From Pseudomonas protegens (GTDB lineage: Bacteria > Pseudomonadota > Gammaproteobacteria > Pseudomonadales > Pseudomonadaceae), in NCBI RefSeq assembly GCF_013407925.2, contig NZ_CP060201.1:5937001-6001000 (forward strand): a DNA stretch of 64,000 bases, given 5' to 3'. Position numbers and translations under genes: made by a program. Under the pieces are notes generated by a model. The model was not told the DNA's origin and searched no databases. It was given only the letters and a program-made list of their open reading frames with translations. How positions within the stretch are numbered: the stretch's first letter is position 1; each line of letters begins with the position of its first letter. Shown piece after piece: positions 18,278 to 28,853 of this stretch.

Positions 18278-18547
18278 TTACTGCTCCGGCAGTTGCAGCG
18301 CTTGTTGTTCCGCTACCTGCAACACATCGCAGCCGTCCTGCAACAACAGGGTCGCCACGCTGGAGAAGCGCTGCAGGTCGAGGTGATCGGCGTGGCGGCT
18401 GGTCATGTCGGCAAGGCTGTCCAGCATGTCCCGGGCGGCGCGGATACGCAGGCCGGCGTAGGTCAGCAGGTCGAGCAGCGGCGCTTGTGGGTTGATGAAG
18501 GCGACGGGGTGGTCGGAGGTGGAAGAGGTGAAAGGTTGCAGATCCAT
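18278..18547 (-). CDS. Small Pseudomonas protein of unknown function
   Basis: 89 residues from ATG 18547 (MDLQPFTSSTSDHPVAF). Mostly helical: LLDLLTYAGLRIRAARDMLDSLADM is followed by a second helix ending QQALQLPEQ. It resembles the short DUF3077/DUF6124-like proteins common in Pseudomonas, in which a helix with LSxA-type residues follows a variable start. That assignment is from memory of pattern only. No neighbour helps. Confidence 0.5.
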   Translation of the reverse strand: MDLQPFTSSTSDHPVAFINPQAPLLDLLTYAGLRIRAARDMLDSLADMTSRHADHLDLQRFSSVATLLLQDGCDVLQVAEQQALQLPEQ

Positions 18548-18807
18548 GGCAGTGACGCTCCATGCAGGAATATTGAGGTGTGCTCATGGAGATTCGGACG
18601 GCCAAATCCGGTCGCGGACCACTGCGACGCAACGGAATGTAGAGGGGGGCGAGTGGCGTCACAAGCCGTTTGGGCGTGCCTGCAGCAAATACAGAAATGC
18701 CTGACATTGGCCGATGGCCTTTTCTCGCTTCTCCATTCCTGGTTCTGGAAAGTTTTTCCCTCCCCCCTGTTATCTCCTTTGTTCTCCATGGCACACTCTG
18801 GCGCCTG
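18548..18807. other. Divergent intergenic DNA, no gene seen
   Basis: About 260 bp between the small protein gene (minus) and the operator region of the RidA gene. It has lower GC than its neighbours near the right end, consistent with promoter DNA. No coding sequence is supported. Confidence 0.3.
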
Positions 18808-18843
18808 TTCCGCTATTTGATATTTTGTTCCGTTATAGTGGAA
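18808..18843 (+). promoter_or_regulatory. Candidate IclR-family operator upstream of RidA
   Basis: A palindrome TTCC-N2-TATA-N2-GGAA (18828-18843) is preceded exactly 20 bp earlier by a matching half-site TTCCGCTAT (18808). TTCC/GGAA arms are common for IclR-family sites. An IclR gene lies two positions downstream in the same unit, so autoregulation is likely (inference). Confidence 0.45.
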
Positions 18844-18994
18844 TTTATTTGTGCAACGCCTGTGCGTTTCCAGACCATCGCGGGTTGCTGCGGCCGATAT
18901 CCCGCAGAAACCGCCAGCGAGCCGCGTAGTGCGCTCGCGCAGGGCGGCCAGATGGAGCCGCCAGATGGCCAACCTTCAACCAGGAGGATTTCTT

Positions 18995-19384
18995 ATGAGC
19001 ATCACCCGTTACGGCACCGGCAGCACCGCAGGCGGTGGCCAGCCGCGTCCTTTCGCTCGCGCCGTCGAAGCCGATGGCTGGCTGTATGTGTCCGGCCAGG
19101 TGCCGGCTTTGGATGGCGAGATCATTCACGGTGGGATCGTCGAGCAGACGCATCAGACGATGCGCAATCTGCTGGCCATTCTCGAAGAGGCCGGGTACGG
19201 CCTGGAGGATGTGGTGCGGGTTGGCGTGTGGCTGGAGGACCCGCGGGATTTCTGGAGTTTCAACAAGGTGTTCGGCGAGTACTTCAAGCCCGAACACGCA
19301 CCGGCCCGGGCCTGTGTGCAAGCCAGCATGATGGTCGACTGCAAGGTCGAGATCGACTGTGTGGCGTACAAGAAGAAGGCCTGA
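18995..19384 (+). CDS. RidA-family enamine/imine deaminase
   Basis: 129 residues from ATG 18995, preceded by AGGAGGA. RidA proteins hydrolyse reactive enamine/imine intermediates released by PLP enzymes. The family Arg is seen in PARACVQASMMV, with VSGQVPALDGEI and QTHQTMRNLLAILEEAGYGLEDVV as usual. It is the first gene of a unit holding an IclR regulator, a PLP-dependent enzyme and a sugar kinase, which fits removal of the enamine that the PLP enzyme would release. Pseudomonas usually has several RidA paralogues; this one looks pathway-specific. Confidence 0.9.
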   Translation: MSITRYGTGSTAGGGQPRPFARAVEADGWLYVSGQVPALDGEIIHGGIVEQTHQTMRNLLAILEEAGYGLEDVVRVGVWLEDPRDFWSFNKVFGEYFKPEHAPARACVQASMMVDCKVEIDCVAYKKKA

Positions 19385-19396
19385 TGGCCGCGGCCT

Positions 19397-19480
19397 CTAG
19401 GAGCTGGCTTGCCAGCGAAGGCGCCCGTGAGGGCGGCACGAGGCTTGAGGGCCTCTTCGCCGGCAAGCCGGCTCCTACGG
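19397..19480. repeat. REP doublet (REPIN), family A
   Basis: Two inverted family-A REPs (TAGGAGCTGGCTTGCCAGC and its mate GCCGGCAAGCCGGCTCCTA) facing each other around a short variable centre, in the gap between RidA and the IclR gene. Confidence 0.85.
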
Positions 19481-19503
19481 GTCGATAGAGGGAGCGCAGG
19501 TAG

Positions 19504-20268
19504 ATGAGCGAAGACAGCATCAAGCGCCGGGCCAAGGGCCTGGATCGGGCGTTCGATATTCTCGATTTCCTCAAGGAGATCGGCCAGCCGTTGCGGCCCA
19601 ACGATATCGCCAAGGGCATCGGCAGCCCCAAGTCCACGGTCTACGAGCTGGTGGCGTCCTTGCTGGAGCGGCGGGTGCTGGAGCCGGTGGGCAAGGACGG
19701 GCAGGTGTACCTGGGCCGTCAGTTGTATTTTCTCGGGCAGGCGCACTTGCGTCATTTCGATCTGAGCCGCGAGGCCGATCAGGCTTTGCAGGAGATCGTC
19801 AGCCAGACCGGGGAAACCGCGCAGATGTGCCTGCTCAACGGGCGCAAATACACCGTGGCGCTGATGAAGGAAGGCGAGCGGCATTTTCGCATTTCCTCGG
19901 ACATCGGCGAGAACGCGCCGATCCCCTGGACCGCTTCCGGGCGTTTGCTGCTGGGGCACATGAGCGATGCGCAGATTGCCGAGTTGATCGATGAGCGCGA
20001 CTTCATCCTCCCCGATGGCCAGCGCTTACCGCTGGCGACCTTCCTGGAGGAAATCCGTCTGGCCACCGAGGAGGGGTTCTTTTCCTTCGACAGTGTCGCC
20101 GACACCTTTACCCATTGTTTTGCCGCGCCGGTGCGCGATGAGCGCGGGGTGTGCATCTGCACCCTGTGCATCGTCGCGCCGAGGGCCGATGCGCAGAGCA
20201 ATTACCAGGCCTATCGCCGGGTGCTGATCGACAGCGCCAACCGGCTGGCCCGGCGTATCAACGATTGA
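19504..20268 (+). CDS. IclR-family transcriptional regulator
   Basis: 254 residues: N-terminal winged HTH (about 10-70; RAFDILDFLKEIGQPLRPND, then GSPKSTVYELVASLLERRVL) and a C-terminal effector-binding GAF-like domain (PWTASGRLLLGHMS, FAAPVRDERGVCICTLCIV). IclR proteins often sense small acids or sugar acids of the pathway they control. Placed between RidA and the PLP enzyme, it is the obvious regulator of both, probably through the TTCC/GGAA site at 18828. Confidence 0.92.
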   Translation: MSEDSIKRRAKGLDRAFDILDFLKEIGQPLRPNDIAKGIGSPKSTVYELVASLLERRVLEPVGKDGQVYLGRQLYFLGQAHLRHFDLSREADQALQEIVSQTGETAQMCLLNGRKYTVALMKEGERHFRISSDIGENAPIPWTASGRLLLGHMSDAQIAELIDERDFILPDGQRLPLATFLEEIRLATEEGFFSFDSVADTFTHCFAAPVRDERGVCICTLCIVAPRADAQSNYQAYRRVLIDSANRLARRIND

Positions 20269-20315
20269 TGACTGTGTCGCGGCTGTGCGCAGCCGCCTTG
20301 ATAAGGAGTGCCAAC

Positions 20316-21533
20316 ATGTCTTCTGCTTTGAATCTGCCCCTGGTGGAAAAGGGCGCCGCGGCCCACGCTGCGAGCTTGCTCAGCGACGTCAGCCTGCCGG
20401 CCCTGGTGCTGCACCGCGAGGCGCTGGAACACAACATCCGCTGGATGCAGAAGTTCGTCAGTGACAGCGGCGCGGAGCTGGCGCCCCACGGCAAGACCAG
20501 CATGATGCCCGCGCTGTTCCAGCGGCAGCTGGACGCCGGTGCCTGGGGCATCACCCTGGCCACCGCAGTACAGACCCGCGCCGCCTACGCCCATGGCGCG
20601 CGCCGGGTGTTGATGGCCAATCAGCTGGTGGGGGCGCCGAACATGGCGCTGATCGCCGAGCTGCTGGCGGACGCTGATTTCGATTTCTATTGCATGGTCG
20701 ATCACCCGGACAACGTCGCCGACCTGGGGGCGTTTTTCGCCCAGCGCGGGGTCACCCTCAAGGTGATGATCGAGTACGGCGTGGTCGGCGGTCGTTGCGG
20801 CTGCCGCAGCGAGCAGGAGGTGCTGGCCCTGGCCAAGGCGATCCAGGCGCAGCCGGCTTTGGCCCTGTGCGGTATCGAAGGCTACGAAGGGGTGATCCAT
20901 GGTGATCAGGCCATCAGCGGCATTCGCCAGTTTGCCGACTCCCTGGTGCGTCTGGCGGTGGATCTGCATAACGACGGGCTGTTTGCCATCGAGCGGCCGA
21001 TCATCACCGCTTCGGGTTCGGCCTGGTACGACCTGATCGCCGAGTCGTTCGAGACCCACAACGCCAAGGGCCGCTTCCTTAGCGTGCTGCGTCCGGGCAG
21101 CTACATCGCCCATGACCACGGCATCTACAAGGAGGCCCAGTGCTGCGTGCTGGAGCGACGCAGTGATCTGCACGAGGGCCTGCGCCCGGCCATGGAAGTC
21201 TGGGCCCATGTGCAGTCGCTGCCGGAGCCGGGTTTTGCCGTGGTGGCCCTGGGCAAGCGCGATGTGGCCTACGACGCCGGCCTGCCGGTGCCGCTGCGGC
21301 GTTATCGCGCCGGGGCCGAGGCGGGCGCCGGGGATGATGTGACGGCGTGCAAGGTCACCGCGGTGATGGACCAGCATGCGTTTCTCACGGTGGCGCCGGG
21401 CGTGGAGCTGCGGATTGGCGACATCATTTCCTTCGGCACATCGCACCCCTGCCTGACCTTCGACAAGTGGCGCATCGGGCTGCTGGTGGATGAGCATCTG
21501 CGAGTGATCGAAAACCTGGAAACCTGCTTCTGA
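20316..21533 (+). CDS. Fold-III PLP-dependent amino acid deaminase/aldolase (D-threonine aldolase-like)
   Basis: 405 residues from ATG 20316, with AAGGAG upstream. N-terminal alanine-racemase-type barrel: PALVLHREALEHNIRWMQ and the PLP lysine in LAPHGKTSMMPALFQ (about residue 57). The C-terminal D-serine dehydratase-like domain has a metal site in SFGTSHPCLTFDKW. Family members are D-threonine aldolases, D-serine dehydratases and amino-sugar-acid dehydratases. The KDG-kinase-like partner and RidA point to an amino sugar acid (for example D-glucosaminate giving 2-keto-3-deoxygluconate) as a candidate substrate; this is inference. Confidence 0.88.
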   Translation: MSSALNLPLVEKGAAAHAASLLSDVSLPALVLHREALEHNIRWMQKFVSDSGAELAPHGKTSMMPALFQRQLDAGAWGITLATAVQTRAAYAHGARRVLMANQLVGAPNMALIAELLADADFDFYCMVDHPDNVADLGAFFAQRGVTLKVMIEYGVVGGRCGCRSEQEVLALAKAIQAQPALALCGIEGYEGVIHGDQAISGIRQFADSLVRLAVDLHNDGLFAIERPIITASGSAWYDLIAESFETHNAKGRFLSVLRPGSYIAHDHGIYKEAQCCVLERRSDLHEGLRPAMEVWAHVQSLPEPGFAVVALGKRDVAYDAGLPVPLRRYRAGAEAGAGDDVTACKVTAVMDQHAFLTVAPGVELRIGDIISFGTSHPCLTFDKWRIGLLVDEHLRVIENLETCF

Positions 21534-21582
21534 CGCCTTCGCTGGCGATCCAGCGCCTGCACGGTGGGTGCAATACAGGATG

Positions 21583-21669
21583 TTGTAGGAGCCGGCTTGC
21601 CGGCGAAGCGGCCCTTGGATGGGGCGCAGGTCTTGCGCATGGCCTTCGCTGGCAAGCCAGCTCCTGCAG
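21583..21669. repeat. REP doublet (REPIN), family A, abutting the kinase RBS
   Basis: Inverted pair GTAGGAGCCGGCTTGCCGGC and TTCGCTGGCAAGCCAGCTCC. The right arm ends immediately before the GGGGGAG that serves the sugar-kinase start, so it lies inside the operon. Confidence 0.88.
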
Positions 21670-21681
21670 GGGGAGATGAAC

Positions 21682-22599
21682 ATGAATAACAAGAAACGCA
21701 TCGCGGCCATCGGTGAATGCATGATCGAGCTGCAACAGGGCCATGACGGCAGCCTGCAACAGGGCTTTGGTGGCGATACCTTGAATGCGGCGGTGTACCT
21801 GTGCCGCGAGCTGGGGCCGCAGGCCCAGGTGGATTACGTCACCGCCCTGGGTTACGACAGCTTCAGCGATGCCATGTGCCAGAGCTGGGCCGAGGAAGGG
21901 ATCGGCCTGGGAAAGGTCCAGCGCCTGCCCGGGCGGTTGCCGGGCTTGTATTGCATCCAGACCGATGCCCGGGGCGAGCGGCGCTTCTTGTACTGGCGCA
22001 ATGAGGCGGCGGTGCGCGATTGCTTCAACACTGCGGCAGCCGGGCCGATCCTGGCCGATTTGCGCGATTACGATGTGCTGTATTTCAGCGGCATCACCCT
22101 GGCGGTGCTGGGGGAGTCGGGGCGCAAGAAGCTGATCGGCCTGCTGCTTGAGGCGCGCAATCGCGGGGCGCAGATCGTCTTTGACAACAACTACCGTCCC
22201 CGGCTCTGGGCCTCGGTGGAGCAGGCGCGAAACGCCTATCTGCAGGTGCTGGAGCAGGTGGACCTGGCGCTGTTGACCCTGGAGGACGAGCAGGCGCTGT
22301 TCGGCCATGACCATGCCCATGGCGTGTTTGCCGCTTACCCGAACATGGCCGAGGTGGTGATCAAGCGCGGGGCGGATTCGTGCCTGGTGCGTTGCGGCGG
22401 TGAGCACTACGAGATACCGGCGCTGCCGGTGGCGCGGGTGGTGGATACCACGGCGGCGGGGGATTCCTTCAGCGCCGCGTATCTGGCCTGTCGCTTGCGC
22501 GGTGGCAGCCCGGTGGCGGCGGCAGAGGCCGGACATCGGTTGGCGAGCCGGGTGATTCAGCATCCGGGGGCCTTGATTCCCCGGGAGGCCGGTTTGTAG
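21682..22599 (+). CDS. PfkB-family sugar kinase, 2-keto-3-deoxygluconate kinase-like
   Basis: 305 residues from ATG 21682, chosen because GGGGGAG lies 7 nt upstream; ATG 21676 is too close. N-terminal IAAIGECMIELQ and FGGDTLNAAVYL form the sugar-binding part. The C-terminal signature DTTAAGDSFSAAYLACRL carries the catalytic Asp. The closest pattern is KdgK, which makes KDPG for the Entner-Doudoroff route, and this fits the upstream deaminase/dehydratase. Its TAG stop lies within the left arm of a REP doublet, so the C-terminus was probably set by the repeat. Confidence 0.88.
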   Translation: MNNKKRIAAIGECMIELQQGHDGSLQQGFGGDTLNAAVYLCRELGPQAQVDYVTALGYDSFSDAMCQSWAEEGIGLGKVQRLPGRLPGLYCIQTDARGERRFLYWRNEAAVRDCFNTAAAGPILADLRDYDVLYFSGITLAVLGESGRKKLIGLLLEARNRGAQIVFDNNYRPRLWASVEQARNAYLQVLEQVDLALLTLEDEQALFGHDHAHGVFAAYPNMAEVVIKRGADSCLVRCGGEHYEIPALPVARVVDTTAAGDSFSAAYLACRLRGGSPVAAAEAGHRLASRVIQHPGALIPREAGL

Positions 22600-22678
22600 A
22601 GCCGGCTTGCCGGCGAAGAGGCCGCTGAGTCGGGTGCCGGTCATGCCGGCGCGTTCGCTGGCAAGCCAGCTCCTACGG
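22595..22678. repeat. REP doublet (REPIN), family A, overlapping kinase stop
   Basis: Left arm TGTAGAGCCGGCTTGCCGGC includes the TAG stop of the kinase. The right arm GCTGGCAAGCCAGCTCCTAC is in inverted orientation. Confidence 0.88.
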
Positions 22679-22706
22679 CGGGGAGGTACGGGCTGGGGCT
22701 GGGGCG

Positions 22707-22982
22707 TCAGTCGCGGAAGAACACCTGCACCAGGTGATAGCCGAACTTGCTCTTGATCGGGCCATGCACGGTGCGCAGGGGTTTCTTGAAGATCACCTGG
22801 TCGATGGCGCCGACCATCTGCCCCGGACGCACTTCCCCCAAATCGCCGCCGCGCTTGCCGGATGGGCAGGTGGAATACTTCTTGGCCAGCACGTCGAAGG
22901 CTTCGCCCTTGGCGATGCGCTGCTTGAGCTGTTCGGCTTCTTCGGCGGTTTTCACCAGGATGTGGCGGGCTTGGGCTTTCAT
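22707..22982 (-). CDS. Parvulin-type peptidyl-prolyl isomerase (PpiC-like)
   Basis: 91 residues, a single cytoplasmic rotamase domain without signal peptide. Motifs are ARHILVKTAEEAE, YSTCPSGKRGGDLG, GQMVGAIDQVIF and the C-terminal KFGYHLVQV. This is the size of E. coli PpiC (93). A second parvulin in the window (37883-38164) has the same layout with a different sequence, so the two are paralogues. Convergent with the kinase gene and followed by a sensor kinase on the same strand. Confidence 0.93.
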   Translation of the reverse strand: MKAQARHILVKTAEEAEQLKQRIAKGEAFDVLAKKYSTCPSGKRGGDLGEVRPGQMVGAIDQVIFKKPLRTVHGPIKSKFGYHLVQVFFRD

Positions 22983-23031
22983 GATGCGTGACCTGTAGCG
23001 GGAAATCGGCGGCCGCGGATTATGCCTGAAT

Positions 23032-25572
23032 TCAGGCCTCGCAACCGATCATCTGGCGAATCTTCTGCGCCAGTTCTTCAATGGAAAACGGCTTGGCCAG
23101 CAGGTCCATCCCCGGCTCCAGGAAGCCCTGGCGCTCGGCGGCCTTTTCCGCGTAGCCGGTCATGAACAGCACCTTGAGCCCCGGGCGCTGCTGGCGGGCG
23201 ATCTCCGCCAGTTGCCGGCCGTTCATGCCCGGCAGGCCGACATCGGTCACCAGCAGATCAACGCGCATTGGCGACTCCAGCAAGGGCAGGGCGCTGCGCG
23301 CGTCCTCGGCCTCGAAGGTGCGGTAGCCCAGTTCGTTGAGCACATTGAGCACCAGCATGCGCACCGCCGGGTCGTCTTCCACCACCACCACGCTTTCCCC
23401 GGCCAGGGCCTGGGGCGCTGGCTGGCTGCCGACCGGCTCCGGCGTTTCCAGGGGCGCGCTGTGCAGGCGCGGCAGGTACAGGCGCACGCAGGTGCCCTGG
23501 TCCGGTTCGCTGCTGATGGTCACGTGGCCGCCGGACTGCTGGGCGAAACCGTAGATCATCGACAGCCCGAGGCCCGTGCCCTGGCCGATGGGCTTGGTGG
23601 TGAAGAACGGATCGAAGGCCTTGGCCAGAATGCGCGGGCTCATGCCGGCGCCGTTGTCGCTGACCCCCAGCATCACGTAGTCGCCGGCCTTGACCGGCTC
23701 CAGGGTGCTGATGTCGCTGCCGTCGAGGTAGCTGTTGGCGGTTTCGATCAACAGCAAGCCGCCGTGGGGCATGGCGTCGCGGGCGTTGATCACCAGGTTG
23801 AGCAGGGCGTTCTCCAGCTGGCTGGCGTCGGTGTTGACCGGCCAAACATCGTCCGCCAGTTGCATCTGCAACTGGATGTGCTCGCCCTTGGTGTGGTTGA
23901 ACAGCTCGTGCAGCGAGCGCACCAGCTGGTTCGGGTCCAGGGGCCGGCGGTCCAGGGACTGGCGACGGGAAAAGGCCAGCAGGCGATGGGTCAGCGAGGC
24001 GGCGCGCTTGGCCGAGGACATGGCGGCTTCGGTAAAACGACCGATTTCGTCGCTGCGACCGTTGTCGATGTAGCGCTGCATCAGATCCAGGCTGCCGATG
24101 ATGCCGGTGAGCATGTTGTTGAAGTCGTGGGCGATGCCGCCGGTGAGCTGGCCCACGGCTTCCATCTTCTGCGCATGGCGCAGGGCGTCTTCGGCGCGCT
24201 CGCGCTCGAACATCTCGTTCTGCAGGCGCTGGTTGGCGGTGGCCAGGGCCTCGGTGCGCTGGTTGACTCGCTCTTCCAGGGTTTCGTTGAGGTTGCGCAG
24301 GGCTTCTTCGGTCTGCCGGCGTTCAGTCTCATCGATGACAAAGATGTAGAAACCATTGACTGCGCCGTCGGCGCCGTAGCGTGGCAGGTACTTCATCAGC
24401 GCATGGCGCGGACGGCCGTCGCGGTGCGGCGAATTGGCCTCGAAGCTGCACGGCGTGCCGGCCAGGGCCGCCTGGATGTTCTCGACGCGGGTGGCGTAGA
24501 TCTCGTCCCCCACCACTTCGCGAATGGTCTTGCCGTACAGCTCCTGCGGGGTCAGGCCGTACCAGTCCAGGTAGGCGCTGTTGTTCAGGCGAAAGCGCTC
24601 CTCGTGGTCGACGTAGCCGATCAGGACCGGCATGGCGTTGATGATCAGTTGCAGCTCGGTCTGGCTCTGGCGCAGGGCCTGTTCCATCTGCTTGCGTTCG
24701 GTCAGGTCCAGGGCGGCGCCGAGAAAGCGCGTGGGACGGCCATGGTGATCCTTGTAGCAGCGGCCCCGGGCGAACACCCAGCGCACCTGGCCGTCGGCCA
24801 GTTGCAGGCGGTATTCCTCGGCGTATTCGCTGCCCTGGGTGATGCAGTGCTTGATGCTGCGGGCCACCGTGGCCCGGTCTTCCGGGTGCACGCCCTTGAG
24901 GTATTCACTGATGGGCAGTTGCCGGGACCGCTGCGGGTCGACGCTGTGCAACTGGGCAAAGTGGGCGTCGGCGATGAAGCGGTCTTCGCCGATGTCCCAG
25001 TCCCAGGTGCCCACCGCGTCGGTGGCCGCCAGGGCCAGTTGCAGGCGCTCTTCGGTTTCGTGCTGGGCCCGCAGGCTGGCCTCGGAACGCTGTTGCAGCT
25101 CCAGGGCGATGCGCCGGCGCTCGTTGGTTTCGATGGCGGTCACCAGGATCCCGGCGACGTCGCCGCGCTCGTTGCGGATCGGGCTGTAGGTCAGGTCCAG
25201 CCACAGGTCGTGCGCGGTGCCGTCGCTGCGTTGCAGGCTGAAGCGCTGCTCGCTGAAGCTGCGCACCTGGCCGTTGAGCACCGCGCGGTAGACCGGGTCG
25301 GTGAAGTCCATCAGCTCCGGCCAGATCAGGTGCGCCGGCTGGCCGAAGGCCTGGGGGTGCTTGTTGCCCGCCAGCAGGGCGAAGCCGTCGTTGTAGATCT
25401 GGGTCAGCTCGCCGCCCCACAGCAGCAACATCGGCATCGGCGAATGAATCACGATGTCCACCGCGGTGCGCAGGCTCTGGGGCCATTGGCCGGAGTGACC
25501 GAGGGCCGTGGCCGACCAGTCCAGGCGGGCAATCAGGGTGGCGGCTTCGCTGGCGGAATGGGGGGCATTCAT
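23032..25572 (-). CDS. Hybrid sensor histidine kinase with PAS domains and receiver
   Basis: 846 residues, no membrane segments, so cytosolic. Order: three PAS/PAC units (about 25-155, 170-295, 300-415), a coiled linker ([20 protein letters not shown]), HisKA with phospho-acceptor His482 in [11 protein letters not shown], HATPase ([32 protein letters not shown]) and a C-terminal receiver with Asp777 in [11 protein letters not shown]. Such HDFNNML kinases transfer to their own receiver and often to an unlinked response regulator; none adjoins here. The PAS domains suggest sensing of a soluble ligand, light or redox, which cannot be told from sequence. Confidence 0.93.
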   Translation of the reverse strand: MNAPHSASEAATLIARLDWSATALGHSGQWPQSLRTAVDIVIHSPMPMLLLWGGELTQIYNDGFALLAGNKHPQAFGQPAHLIWPELMDFTDPVYRAVLNGQVRSFSEQRFSLQRSDGTAHDLWLDLTYSPIRNERGDVAGILVTAIETNERRRIALELQQRSEASLRAQHETEERLQLALAATDAVGTWDWDIGEDRFIADAHFAQLHSVDPQRSRQLPISEYLKGVHPEDRATVARSIKHCITQGSEYAEEYRLQLADGQVRWVFARGRCYKDHHGRPTRFLGAALDLTERKQMEQALRQSQTELQLIINAMPVLIGYVDHEERFRLNNSAYLDWYGLTPQELYGKTIREVVGDEIYATRVENIQAALAGTPCSFEANSPHRDGRPRHALMKYLPRYGADGAVNGFYIFVIDETERRQTEEALRNLNETLEERVNQRTEALATANQRLQNEMFERERAEDALRHAQKMEAVGQLTGGIAHDFNNMLTGIIGSLDLMQRYIDNGRSDEIGRFTEAAMSSAKRAASLTHRLLAFSRRQSLDRRPLDPNQLVRSLHELFNHTKGEHIQLQMQLADDVWPVNTDASQLENALLNLVINARDAMPHGGLLLIETANSYLDGSDISTLEPVKAGDYVMLGVSDNGAGMSPRILAKAFDPFFTTKPIGQGTGLGLSMIYGFAQQSGGHVTISSEPDQGTCVRLYLPRLHSAPLETPEPVGSQPAPQALAGESVVVVEDDPAVRMLVLNVLNELGYRTFEAEDARSALPLLESPMRVDLLVTDVGLPGMNGRQLAEIARQQRPGLKVLFMTGYAEKAAERQGFLEPGMDLLAKPFSIEELAQKIRQMIGCEA

Positions 25573-25914
25573 GTCGGGTGTGTCCTGGGCGCTGCGGTGT
25601 TACGCGGCAAGGTCATGGCTCGCGTACTGGAAAAGTCGCATGGACATGCCGTGCATATTCAAACGGATGGATTGTAGGCGCTTCTGGCGGGGTTATTTTC
25701 ACCTGCTTTTGCGGCAGATGACCAGTCTAGAGGGGCTGAACGGTCCCTGTAGCCGCTGCCGCCGGCTGCGAACGCTTTGGGCGGCACTGCGTCGCAGGAA
25801 GCGCAGCTCTTGAGATCGCTGAAGGCCCTGCGGCCCTTTGCGCAGCCTCGCGGGCTCGGCAGCGGCTACAGGTCCTGCGCCGCGAAGGGCTGCGTCGGCG
25901 GTGGTTGGCCGTCG
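25573..25914. other. Intergenic DNA, mostly a REP-type repeat
   Basis: 342 bp between the sensor kinase (which reads away) and the 3' end of the acetoacetyl-CoA synthetase gene. It contains the family-C repeat listed separately; the remainder should hold the kinase promoter. No gene seen. Confidence 0.5.
25748..25871. repeat. Inverted repeat element, family C (TGTAGCCGCTGCCG type)
   Basis: Ends TGTAGCCGCTGCCG and CGGCAGCGGCTACA are inverted copies, with a second inner pair around GGCTGCGAACG and CGCAGCCTCG. The same ends recur at 32043-32152. Confidence 0.8.
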
Positions 25915-27870
<1,956 letters not shown>

Positions 27871-27917
27871 GCAAGGCCTCTATTTCTTCTTATGTTGGGT
27901 GGTGCTCTGCCGCTGTT

Positions 27918-28050
27918 TGTGGCGAGGGAGCTTGCTCCCGTTCGGCGGCGCAGCGGTCGCAAACCAGGCGACCGTGTTTTTTGGCTGAATCTCGGTTGCC
28001 TGGTTTTAGGGCCGCTGCGCGCCCCAGCGGGAGCAAGCTCCCTCGCCACA
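27918..28050. repeat. REP doublet (REPIN), family B
   Basis: Inverted pair GTGGCGAGGGAGCTTGCTCC and GGAGCAAGCTCCCTCGCCAC between the aacS and bdhA genes; the inner parts (GGCGCAGCGG, CCGCTGCGCGCC) pair too. Confidence 0.9.
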
Positions 28051-28072
28051 CAAAAAGGGCGCATGGACAGGT

Positions 28073-28846
28073 TTACTGCGCCAGCCAGCCGCCGTCGATG
28101 TTCCAGGCCGCGCCGCGCACCTGGGCGCCGGCTTCGCTGCACAAAAATAGCACCAGCTCGCCCAGTTGCGATGGGGTGACGAACGCCAGGGACGGCTGCT
28201 TTTCCGCCAGCAGGTCATGCTGGGCCTGTTGCGGATCAATGCCCGCGGCGACACGATCGTCGATCTGCTTCTGCACCAGCGGGGTCAGTACCCAGCCGGG
28301 GCAGATGGCGTTGCAGGTGACGTTGCTGGTGGCGGTTTCCAGGCCCACCACCTTGGTCAGGCCGATCACCCCGTGCTTGGCGGCGACGTAGGCGGCCTTG
28401 CCCACCGAGCCGACCTGGCCGTGCACCGAGGCGATGTTGACGATCCGTCCCCAGCCTTTGGCGCGCATCCCCGGCAGCCCCAGGCGGGTGCTGTGGAACA
28501 CCGAGGACAGGTTGATGGCGATGATCGAATCCCAGCGCTCCACGGGGAATTCCTCCACCGCCGCCACGTGCTGGATGCCGGCGTTGTTGACCAGGATGTC
28601 GACGCCGCCGAATTCCCGTTCGGCGTAGGCGAACAGCTCGGCGATCTGCGCCGGGTCGCTGACGTCCGCCGGGTGATGGCCAACCTGGCCGCCGAATTGC
28701 CCGACCTCGGCGATGGCCTTCGAGGCGTCGCCAAAGCCGTTGAGAATCAGCTTGGCCCCGGCCTTGGCCAGGACCAGGGCGATGCCCAGGCCGATGCCGC
28801 TGGTGGAGCCGGTGACCAGGGCGGTCTTGCCAGAAAGAGTGTTCAT
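28073..28846 (-). CDS. bdhA: D-3-hydroxybutyrate dehydrogenase (SDR)
   Basis: NAD-dependent oxidation of (R)-3-hydroxybutyrate to acetoacetate. 257 residues: TGSTSGIGLGIA cofactor loop, NNAGIQHVA, catalytic Ser in NIASVHGQVGS, and YVAAKHG supplying Tyr and Lys. The C-terminal SEAGAQVRGAAWNIDGGWLAQ ending is typical of bacterial BDH. It lies 7 bp after the GntP permease gene, so the two form one operon; the sigma54 promoter upstream of the permease would drive both. Confidence 0.94.
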   Translation of the reverse strand: MNTLSGKTALVTGSTSGIGLGIALVLAKAGAKLILNGFGDASKAIAEVGQFGGQVGHHPADVSDPAQIAELFAYAEREFGGVDILVNNAGIQHVAAVEEFPVERWDSIIAINLSSVFHSTRLGLPGMRAKGWGRIVNIASVHGQVGSVGKAAYVAAKHGVIGLTKVVGLETATSNVTCNAICPGWVLTPLVQKQIDDRVAAGIDPQQAQHDLLAEKQPSLAFVTPSQLGELVLFLCSEAGAQVRGAAWNIDGGWLAQ

Positions 28847-28853
28847 GAATACC

